Below, piece after piece: positions 1 to 4,569 of a stretch of DNA of 7,386 nucleotides. A model generated the notes under the pieces. That model saw nothing but the letters and a program-made list of their open reading frames with translations, ran no database searches and was not told the origin of the DNA. Position numbers and translations under genes: made by a program. Source of the stretch: an uncultured Lachnospiraceae bacterium. GTDB taxonomy: Bacteria > Bacillota_A > Clostridia > Lachnospirales > Lachnospiraceae. The first letter of the stretch is position 1, and the number at the start of each line of letters is the position of its first letter. Where the stretch lies: assembly GCA_902795835.1 (NCBI GenBank), contig CADBNA010000194.1, forward strand, positions 1-7,386. Reading direction: 5' to 3'.

Positions 1-635
1 GCATCGGCATTATAGATGATGCCGCGCGCTTCGACGCAGACCGGGAAGCCGTATACCTTGCCGTCAATTTCGATCGCCTGTGTGGTGTCCTTGGTCCAGT
101 CCTGGTCACTCAGATCGATTGCGTGATCGGCAGCCAGGGAATAGATATCCTTCGCATCTACCATGGAGATCGTATAGGGCTCATTGGAAGCGTAGCGTGT
201 GGAAAGATGCGCCGCTACCGTGTCGCTGGAGTAATAGACCTCAACATCAACGCCCTTTTCTTCTGAATACTTCTTGGCCATTTCTTCCATCTGGCTCTGA
301 ATCTCCATCTTGGAGTTAAAGATGGTGATAGAAGCGCCTTCAGTGGATACTTCCGCTTTTTCGCCGCTGTCTTCAGCGCTTTCTGCGGCGGCTTCGCTTG
401 TGCTCTCTGCGGCGGCTTCGCTTGTGCTCTCCGCAGCAGCCTCGCTTGTGCTCTCTGCAGCTTCACTTACGCTCTCCGCAGCAGCCTCGCTTGTGCTCTC
501 CGCAGCAGCCTCGCTTACGCTTTCACTGGCGGACTTTGCCTCCGTGCTCTTACTCGCACTTCCGCCGCCTCCGCACGCTGTCATCCCCACAGCAAGGACA
601 CCGGCCAAAGCCACTGCGACCCATTTCCTCTTCAT
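1..635 (-). CDS. ABC transporter solute-binding lipoprotein, N-terminal part (partial)
   Basis: This is the first 211 codons of a lipid-anchored, extracellular substrate-binding protein of a probable sugar ABC importer. The start at 635 has a strong GGAGG ribosome site at 645-649, nine bases upstream. The protein opens with a lipoprotein signal (MKRKWVAVAL, then a hydrophobic run) ending in the lipobox-like MTAC, so Cys21 would be lipidated. Residues 22-100 are a low-complexity Ser/Glu/Ala linker with an eight-residue repeat. The folded domain begins near residue 101 with ITIFNSKMEIQ, which resembles the first strand and helix of family 1 solute-binding proteins; GKVYGFPV (192-199) and IIYNAD (206-211) also match that family. 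About half of a usual 430-480 residue protein is visible. The divergent LacI-type gene and its operators suggest a carbohydrate ligand, but the sugar cannot be named. Permease genes probably follow beyond position 1. Confidence 0.88.
   Translation of the reverse strand, partial: MKRKWVAVALAGVLAVGMTACGGGGSASKSTEAKSASESVSEAAAESTSEAAAESVSEAAESTSEAAAESTSEAAAESTSEAAAESAEDSGEKAEVSTEGASITIFNSKMEIQSQMEEMAKKYSEEKGVDVEVYYSSDTVAAHLSTRYASNEPYTISMVDAKDIYSLAADHAIDLSDQDWTKDTTQAIEIDGKVYGFPVCVEARGIIYNAD
381..521 (-). repeat. In-frame 24-bp tandem repeat encoding the lipoprotein linker
   Basis: Six consecutive units lie at 381-404, 405-428, 429-452, 453-473, 474-497 and 498-521. Five are 24 bp. The fourth is 21 bp and lacks one alanine codon, so the frame is kept. 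Each encodes a variation of ESTSEAAA or ESVSEAAA. Units 3 and 5 are identical, and unit 6 differs from them only in having GTA (Val) in place of ACA (Thr). The array forms the flexible, acidic spacer between the lipidated cysteine and the binding domain. Such near-identical units can expand or contract by slippage or recombination. Confidence 0.9.
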
Positions 636-644
636 TACCTAATT

Positions 645-649
645 CCTCC
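645..649 (-). promoter_or_regulatory. Ribosome binding site of the solute-binding protein
   Basis: On the minus strand AAAGGAGG ends nine bases before the ATG at 635. It is a near-perfect anti-16S match and fixes the start codon. Confidence 0.8.
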
Positions 650-670
650 TTTCAGGAAACAACAATTCAG

Positions 671-682
671 TAAAACGTTTCA
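671..682. promoter_or_regulatory. LacI-family operator O1 (promoter-proximal)
   Basis: TAAAACGTTTCA differs at one position from the perfect palindrome TGAAACGTTTCA found at 750-761. The central CpG is the step into which the hinge-helix leucine of LacI/GalR proteins inserts. The site overlaps the expected transcription start (about 681) of the minus-strand transporter gene, a position suited to repression. The likely binder is the divergent regulator at 1051-2046. This is inferred from the family and the location, not proven. Confidence 0.75.
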
Positions 683-687
683 CGCCG

Positions 688-716
688 AATATAGTATTTA
701 TTAATAAAGATTATTT
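688..716 (-). promoter_or_regulatory. Candidate promoter of the solute-binding protein gene
   Basis: On the minus strand a TATATT -10-like hexamer occupies 693-688. Seventeen bases upstream there is only AAATAA (716-711), which is not a recognisable -35. The region is very AT-rich. The promoter would start transcription near 681, inside operator O1. The poor -35 suggests dependence on an activator or an alternative start site, so the assignment is tentative. Confidence 0.35.
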
Positions 717-735
717 GATCTTTATAAACCGCTTT

Positions 736-841
736 ATCCGGCTTTTAGGTGAAACGTTTCATGTACAGATAATAAAAACCTACCATAATCCGGCCTTTTT
801 TTCAATTGCGAACCATCCTGAACGGCTCTGCCTGCCGGATT
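736..841. repeat. Three copies of ATCCGGC in the divergent control region
   Basis: The heptamer ATCCGGC occurs at 736-742 and 788-794 in direct orientation, each followed within a base or so by a T-run, and at 834-840 inverted. The last two extend to a perfect 8-bp inverted repeat (AATCCGGC at 787-794, GCCGGATT at 834-841) with a 39-nt spacer. No coding signal was found in 762-917. These copies are the only structure visible between operator O2 and the regulator promoter, and their function is unknown. Confidence 0.35.
750..761. promoter_or_regulatory. LacI-family operator O2 (perfect palindrome)
   Basis: TGAAACGTTTCA is a perfect 12-bp palindrome, extended by flanking G and T. It matches the operator type of many GalR/LacI sugar regulators and also resembles a catabolite-response element. 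Its centre lies 79 bp from the centre of O1, allowing two-site binding with a DNA loop around the transporter promoter. Confidence 0.8.
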
Positions 842-917
842 TTTGTGCAAACTATCCAGTTTTGGCATCTTGATACTGTCATATTGCCGAGCCACATTTT
901 TTCTCTTCACGAAACAT

Positions 918-947
918 TTGCATAGACAAACGTCTTTCCGTTATACT
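918..947 (+). promoter_or_regulatory. Candidate promoter of the LacI-family regulator
   Basis: TTGCAT at 918-923 and TATACT at 942-947 are separated by 18 bp, a good sigma-A type match (4/6 and 5/6). Transcription would start near 953-955, giving a leader of roughly 97 nt. An operator-like GAAACATTTG at 911-920 overlaps the -35 and could allow autoregulation. Confidence 0.6.
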
Positions 948-955
948 GTACATAA

Positions 956-985
956 ATGCTGTATCATATCTGTTGCATACAGCAT
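956..985 (+). promoter_or_regulatory. Perfect 9-bp inverted repeat at the 5' end of the regulator leader
   Basis: ATGCTGTAT (956-964) and ATACAGCAT (977-985) are exact reverse complements separated by 12 nt. The repeat starts within a few bases of the predicted transcription start, so the mRNA could begin with a stem-loop. It could instead be a DNA site for a dimeric regulator. No T-run follows, so it is not a terminator. Confidence 0.5.
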
Positions 986-1050
986 CCTATCTGGCGCCTC
1001 TGCGCAGATATTCTTGTTTTTACTATCATTATCAGGCAGGACTTACTCTT

Positions 1051-2046
1051 ATGCAGTTGAAAAACAGAAAAAAAACTCCGACTATGAAAGATGTGGCGAG
1101 GGAAGCCGGCGTTTCTCTCGGAACCGTATCCAAAGTCTTTAACAATATCCCCGTAGGAGACAGCTACCGGAAAAAGGTAGAGGCAGCAGCCGATAAGCTG
1201 CATTACCAGGTCAATAACTATGCCCGCGGACTGAAGACCAATAAGACCCTCAGCATCGCTCTTCTGCTCCCCTCCCTGCAGCATCCTTTTTTTGCCGCGC
1301 TGGCTGACGAGATCACGGCCTGTCTGATGGGACGCGGCTATAAGATTATTCTGATGATTACAAACTATGATAAGGATGCTGAGCAGAAGTGTCTGACACT
1401 GGTCCGTCAGAACAAGGTTGACGGCATCATCGGTCTGACATATAATCCGGATCTCGAAGTGGACGCTTCCATCCCGTTCATCACCATCGACCGTCACCTG
1501 AACGCTACTATACCCTGCGTTTCCTCCGACAATTTCCGGGGAGGACAGCTGGCGGCTGAAAAGCTGCTGGGACTCGGCTGCAGGAAACTGCTGTTTCTCC
1601 GGATCGGGTCGGATATCTACGGAGAAGTAAACAGGCGGGAAACCGGCTTTGAGATTGTCTGCCGCACGGAGCAGATCTCCTGGGACTCTCTGATCCTGAA
1701 TGATCCAAGCACAGAAGAGCCTTTCTATGAGTATCTGCGGAGTCACATGAAAAACGGACAGCTGGATTATGACGGCATTTTCTGCAACAACGATCATCTG
1801 GCCGTACACGTACGCGCTTTTCTGGATCAGGAGGGCATCCGGGTACCGGAAGATGTGCAGATCATCGGATATGATGGAATACAGAATTATTACTCCGGGC
1901 AGTATCCCTGTTCCACCATTGTACAGCCGGTCCGGGAAATTGCGGAAACCTGTGTAGAGCTGATCCTTGTAAAAGACCGCTCTTCCCTTCCTTCCCTGGT
2001 CCTGCTCCCTGTAAAATATGCGTCCGGAGGCACCACACGGGAATAA
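1051..2046 (+). CDS. LacI/GalR-family transcriptional regulator
   Basis: This 331-residue protein has the usual family length. An N-terminal helix-turn-helix (about residues 12-31, MKDVAREAGVSLGTVSKVFN) is followed by the hinge helix at 52-62 (NNYARGLK), where Leu61 is the conserved minor-groove residue. The usual Pro before the hinge Asn is Val here. The remainder is a periplasmic-binding-protein-like effector domain with family-typical segments ITIDRH, SSDNFRGGQLAAEKLL, DGIFCNNDHLAV and VPEDVQIIGYDGI. The start at 1051 was chosen because AGGCAGGA (1034-1041) lies nine bases upstream and the length fits. The frame is open further upstream to 973, and the in-frame ATG at 1084 has no ribosome site. 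It probably represses the divergent transporter operon through the palindromes at 671 and 750 and is released by a sugar. The ligand cannot be deduced. It converges on the DAHP synthase gene with only 18 bp between the stop codons. Confidence 0.93.
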   Translation: MQLKNRKKTPTMKDVAREAGVSLGTVSKVFNNIPVGDSYRKKVEAAADKLHYQVNNYARGLKTNKTLSIALLLPSLQHPFFAALADEITACLMGRGYKIILMITNYDKDAEQKCLTLVRQNKVDGIIGLTYNPDLEVDASIPFITIDRHLNATIPCVSSDNFRGGQLAAEKLLGLGCRKLLFLRIGSDIYGEVNRRETGFEIVCRTEQISWDSLILNDPSTEEPFYEYLRSHMKNGQLDYDGIFCNNDHLAVHVRAFLDQEGIRVPEDVQIIGYDGIQNYYSGQYPCSTIVQPVREIAETCVELILVKDRSSLPSLVLLPVKYASGGTTRE

Positions 2047-2064
2047 AAGTTAACCGGAGAATTC

Positions 2065-3102
2065 TTACATCGGGCACAGCTCTGCCAGATCCAGAATCAT
2101 GCGCTCTGTCTTTTCCCAGCCAAGACAGGGATCCGTAATGGACTGTCCGTAAACGCCGCTTCCCGGCGCCTGATTCCCATCTGCAAGATAGGATTCGACC
2201 ATAAGGCCTTTTACAAGGCTGCGGATTTCCGGCGACAGGCGCATGCTGTGCAGAACCTCTTTGGCAATCCGTGGCTGTTCCGCATACTTTTTCCCGGAAT
2301 TGGCGTGGTTGGTGTCCACGATGACCGACGGGTTCTGCAGACCGGCTTTTTCATACAGATCATGGAGAAACATAAGGTCCTCATAGTGATAATTCGGCGC
2401 AGAGGTTCCCTGCTTGTGCGTGTAGCCCCGCAGAATGGCATGCGCCAGCGGATTGCCTTTGCTTCTGACTTCCCATCCGGAGTAGACAAAAGTATGCGGG
2501 TGCTGCGCAGCCGTAATGGCATTCATCATAACGGAAAGCATGCCTCCGGTCGGGTTTTTCATGCCGACAGGTATGTCCATCCCGCTCGCGGTAAGCCTGT
2601 GCGTCTGGTTCTCAACGGATCTGGCTCCTACGGCCACATAGGAAAGCACATCCGAGAGATACGGGTAATTTTCCGGATACAGCATCTCGTCCGCACAGGA
2701 AAAACCCGTTTCCTCCAGAGCCCGCAGATGGATGCGCCGGATAGAAATGATGCCTCGGAGCATATCCGGTGCGCTGTCCGGATCAGGCTGGTGCAGCATG
2801 CCTTTGTAGCCGTCTCCCGTCGTGCGCGGTTTATTCGTATAGATCCGCGGGATCATCAGAATTCTGTCTGCGACCTTTTCCTGTATTTCCCTCAGCCGGC
2901 AGACATATTCCAGGACCGGCTCCTCCCGGTCGGCCGAGCAGGGGCCAATAATCAGAAGAAACCGACGGTCCCTCCCTTCAAAAACTGCTCTCACGGCCGC
3001 ATCATTTTCCGCCTTTGCAGCGGCAGCCTTTTCAGACACCGGATACATGTCACGGACAACCCGTGCGGGCGGCAGTTCTCTCCTGTATTCCAGATTCATC
3101 AT
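2065..3102 (-). CDS. 3-deoxy-7-phosphoheptulonate (DAHP) synthase, AroG-like class I
   Basis: This enzyme condenses phosphoenolpyruvate and erythrose 4-phosphate to DAHP, the first step of the shikimate pathway, in the cytoplasm. The 345 residues align along their length with the AroF/G/H family (about 350). Visible signatures are IIGPCSA (51-57), PRIYTNKPRTT (85-95), GARSVENQTHR (159-169), MKNPTGG (181-187), VDTNHANSGK (262-271), GLMVESYLADGNQ (299-311) and GQSITDPCLGWE (319-330). By alignment with the E. coli enzyme, Cys55, His266, Glu303 and Asp324 are the metal ligands. It follows the prephenate dehydratase gene by 10 bp. Its ribosome site AAGGAG overlaps the last base of that gene's stop codon, so the two are almost certainly one operon. 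Two consecutive ATGs occur (3102 and 3099); the second has the better spacing of 7 nt. AroG-like enzymes are often inhibited by one aromatic amino acid. The operon context suggests Phe, but the sequence alone does not settle it. Confidence 0.96.
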   Translation of the reverse strand: MMNLEYRRELPPARVVRDMYPVSEKAAAAKAENDAAVRAVFEGRDRRFLLIIGPCSADREEPVLEYVCRLREIQEKVADRILMIPRIYTNKPRTTGDGYKGMLHQPDPDSAPDMLRGIISIRRIHLRALEETGFSCADEMLYPENYPYLSDVLSYVAVGARSVENQTHRLTASGMDIPVGMKNPTGGMLSVMMNAITAAQHPHTFVYSGWEVRSKGNPLAHAILRGYTHKQGTSAPNYHYEDLMFLHDLYEKAGLQNPSVIVDTNHANSGKKYAEQPRIAKEVLHSMRLSPEIRSLVKGLMVESYLADGNQAPGSGVYGQSITDPCLGWEKTERMILDLAELCPM

Positions 3103-3112
3103 CCTACTCCTT

Positions 3113-4207
3113 TTAGTGCTCGTTCCGGAAGGTCCCAGCCAGCTTCAGACCGGCGCAGAGGGCGGACAGTTCCTGAAGCATCTCCTGCCCGTTCCGGGTA
3201 TGAATGTTCCCTTCGGCTTCCAGATAAAAGTAATAGTTCCATGCATGATTGGGCAGCGGGCGGCTCTTCAGATTGCGCATATTGTATCCGTGCGCGCCGA
3301 TAATGTTCAGAACCGAGGCGAGGGCGCCCGCCTCATTGCGCACAGTAAAAACCAGGATAAAATTCTCATCTGCAGACCCCTTTGCGGGATCTTCTGTTTT
3401 CAGGCTTCGGGAAAAGACGGCGAAACGTGTCGTATTCAGACCTGCATTCTGAATATCGCTCTCCAGAATCTCCAGTCCGAAGAGGGCCGCGGTCTCTTCA
3501 GAAGCGATTGCTGCGACGGCGGGATCGCCTGCTTTCAAGACCTGCCTGGCAGCCGCAGAGGTATTTGCTGCAGTCTCCGTTTCCAGATGCTTTCCTGACA
3601 GATATCTGCTGCACTGGCCAAGCGCCTGCGGATGACTGACGACACGGGTGATCCCGTCCAGCGTGCTTCCCGGCAGTCCGAGCAGGCGGTGGCGGATCGG
3701 AAGATCATAAATTGTGTTGATATACAAAGGGCCGCTGTATATCAGATCCATTACGGCGCCAACCTCTCCGGCAATGCTGTTCTCCACCGGGAGCACCGCG
3801 CAGTCGCAGGTGCCGGATTCGACACTGTGATATGCCTCGGCAAAATCCGGCTGTGCCGCAAGGCGCGCCTGCGGAAAAAGACGGGAAGCCGCCAGATAAG
3901 CGTAGGCGCCCTCCACGCCGCCGTATGCGACCCGCATGCCGTCAAGCGTCATCTCCTGAAAAGAACTGGAAATATCCATCACAGACTGCAGAAAAAGAAC
4001 GTAATACGGACGGAATGCGTCATCCCGGATCAATTCTTTCTGCCGCGCGATCTTCTCCGCTTCCGTTTTCGGATCGCGGACCGGCAGACCTGTTTTCTGC
4101 TTGAACGCAGCGACTTCCCGGCAGGCCTCCATCCGTTCTTCAAACAGAAGCGCCATCTTCCCGTCAATTTCACTGATCTTTTTTCTCAGTTCATTCAGTT
4201 CATTCAT
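3113..4207 (-). CDS. pheA: Bifunctional chorismate mutase/prephenate dehydratase (P-protein)
   Basis: The protein makes phenylpyruvate from chorismate in two steps, the committed branch to phenylalanine. Its 364 residues contain three domains: an AroQ-type chorismate mutase (about 1-88), prephenate dehydratase (about 91-270) and a C-terminal ACT domain (about 284-364) for Phe feedback. Dehydratase signatures include AYGGVEGAYAY (94-104), VLPVENSIAGEVG (138-150), SHPQALGQC (191-199) and the catalytic NTTRF (258-262). The ACT domain has GALASVL (294-300) and NLKSRP (312-317), corresponding to the GAL and ESRP Phe-binding motifs, with Lys for Glu. In the mutase, Arg8, Arg25, Lys36, Asp45, Glu49, Ser80 and Gln84 align with E. 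coli active-site residues, but Thr48 replaces Arg51. The start at 4207 was chosen for its upstream GGGAGAG. An ATG at 4237 lies inside the terminator hairpin and has no ribosome site. A Phe leader and attenuator precede the gene, and DAHP synthase follows 10 bp downstream. Confidence 0.96.
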   Translation of the reverse strand: MNELNELRKKISEIDGKMALLFEERMEACREVAAFKQKTGLPVRDPKTEAEKIARQKELIRDDAFRPYYVLFLQSVMDISSSFQEMTLDGMRVAYGGVEGAYAYLAASRLFPQARLAAQPDFAEAYHSVESGTCDCAVLPVENSIAGEVGAVMDLIYSGPLYINTIYDLPIRHRLLGLPGSTLDGITRVVSHPQALGQCSRYLSGKHLETETAANTSAAARQVLKAGDPAVAAIASEETAALFGLEILESDIQNAGLNTTRFAVFSRSLKTEDPAKGSADENFILVFTVRNEAGALASVLNIIGAHGYNMRNLKSRPLPNHAWNYYFYLEAEGNIHTRNGQEMLQELSALCAGLKLAGTFRNEH

Positions 4208-4225
4208 CCTTTTTCTCTCCCATTG

Positions 4226-4254
4226 AAAAAGCGGCATCCCCGGAGGGAAGCCGC
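4226..4254 (-). terminator. Intrinsic terminator (attenuator) upstream of pheA
   Basis: Read on the minus strand, GCGGC-T-TCCC pairs with GGGA-T-GCCGC around the tetraloop TCCG, giving a 5+4 bp GC-rich stem with one T-T mismatch, followed directly by TTTTTC. It lies 35 nt after the leader-peptide stop and ends 18 nt before the pheA ATG. The pheA ribosome site lies just beyond it, so read-through is needed for expression. A competing 7-bp pairing is possible between TCCCCGG (4309-4303, in the leader ORF) and CCGGGGA (4243-4237, in the terminator loop and 3' arm). That pairing could act as an antiterminator. Confidence 0.8.
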
Positions 4255-4288
4255 CATCGATCTTCTGTATTATAGTTATACCGAAGCG

Positions 4289-4402
4289 TCAGAGTCCAGA
4301 TCCCGGGGAAAAGTCTGTTCTTTTTTGCACACCAAAACCAGTGCGGGTAAATCGCACCGGCTCCGTAAAGCAAAAGAAAAACTGTTCCGCGAAACACTTC
4401 AT
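4289..4402 (-). CDS. pheL: Phenylalanine-rich leader peptide of the pheA operon
   Basis: This short ORF encodes 37 residues beginning MKCFAEQFFFCFTEP. Phe occurs at positions 4, 8, 9, 10, 12, 18, 23 and 31 (8 of 37). A GGGAG ribosome site lies eight bases before the ATG, and the predicted transcript starts about 34 nt upstream. The frame is open above the ATG, but that part lies upstream of the transcription start. The peptide itself probably has no function. Its translation would sense charged tRNA-Phe: a ribosome stalled at codons 8-12 would cover the 5' arm of the hairpin at 4338-4360 and leave the distal TCCCCGG element free. A ribosome reaching the stop would sit close to TCCCCGG and let the terminator at 4226-4254 form. 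The layout parallels the enteric pheA leader. The symbol is given by function; the sequence is not a recognised homologue. Confidence 0.8.
   Translation of the reverse strand: MKCFAEQFFFCFTEPVRFTRTGFGVQKRTDFSPGSGL
4338..4360 (-). promoter_or_regulatory. Hairpin within the leader ORF (candidate 1:2 protector stem)
   Basis: On the minus strand CCGGTGCG (4360-4353) pairs with CGCACTGG (4345-4338) around the 7-nt loop ATTTACC: eight pairs, one of them G-U, and extendable outward by weak pairs. The 5' arm begins six bases after Phe codon 12, inside the footprint of a ribosome stalled at the Phe cluster. This is the position expected of the pause or protector stem in attenuators. Confidence 0.55.
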
Positions 4403-4442
4403 ATCAGACACTCCCTGTATCGCCCGGATACTTCTGCAGTTT

Positions 4443-4471
4443 AAAGTAGCAGATTTTAAAAGCGTTGTCAA
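4443..4471 (-). promoter_or_regulatory. Promoter of the pheL-pheA-DAHP synthase operon
   Basis: On the minus strand a perfect TTGACA (4471-4466) is followed after 17 bp by TACTTT (4448-4443), which has a TG extension one base upstream (TGCTACTTT). Transcription would start near 4436, giving a leader of about 230 nt that contains the leader peptide and attenuator. The promoter is strong by consensus, consistent with control being exercised mostly after initiation. Confidence 0.85.
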
Positions 4472-4519
4472 CCAGGAAGGCAAAAGGAAGGTTCATATTA
4501 GTTTCCTGCTAATCGTCAC

Positions 4520-4549
4520 TTGTGGCTTCCCGGACTCAAATGTTATAAT
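4520..4549 (+). promoter_or_regulatory. Promoter of the PAP2 phosphatase gene
   Basis: A consensus TATAAT (4544-4549) is preceded by TG at 4541-4542, making an extended -10. TTGTGG at 4520-4525, 18 bp upstream, is a partial -35. Transcription would start near 4556, only about 14 nt before the ATG. That short leader is mostly the GAGGAG ribosome site at 4558-4563. The promoter is back-to-back with the Phe operon promoter, with 48 bp between the two -35 boxes. Confidence 0.75.
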
Positions 4550-4569
4550 ATAGGGAAGAGGAGAAAAAA

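Noticed and set aside
80..673. Several short plus-strand open frames across the lipoprotein gene
   Set aside because: They arise from the low-complexity repeat and lie opposite an ORF with signal peptide, lipobox and strong ribosome site.
964..1809. A 281-codon minus-strand open frame opposite the LacI-type regulator
   Set aside because: The opposite strand encodes a clear LacI-family protein; this frame starts inside it and has no family signature.
2248..3303. A 351-codon plus-strand open frame opposite DAHP synthase and the pheA 3' end
   Set aside because: It spans the reverse strand of two well-supported genes across their junction, and has no domain or ribosome site.
3419..3432. CGAAACGTGTCG resembling the LacI operator core
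   Set aside because: It lies deep in pheA coding sequence, lacks full symmetry with the TGAAACGTTTCA sites and has no promoter nearby.
4207..4237. Upstream ATG extending pheA by ten residues
   Set aside because: The codon lies inside the terminator hairpin without a ribosome site, and the chorismate mutase domain normally starts close to the ATG at 4207.
4200..4397. A 65-codon minus-strand frame starting at GTG and overlapping the Phe leader
   Set aside because: It has no ribosome site, runs through the terminator and pheA start, and lies in a different frame from the well-placed Phe-rich leader ORF.
4226..4436. Phe T-box riboswitch as the control element of the pheA operon
   Set aside because: No T-box core sequence or typical antiterminator bulge could be found, and the leader is better explained by a translated Phe-rich ORF.
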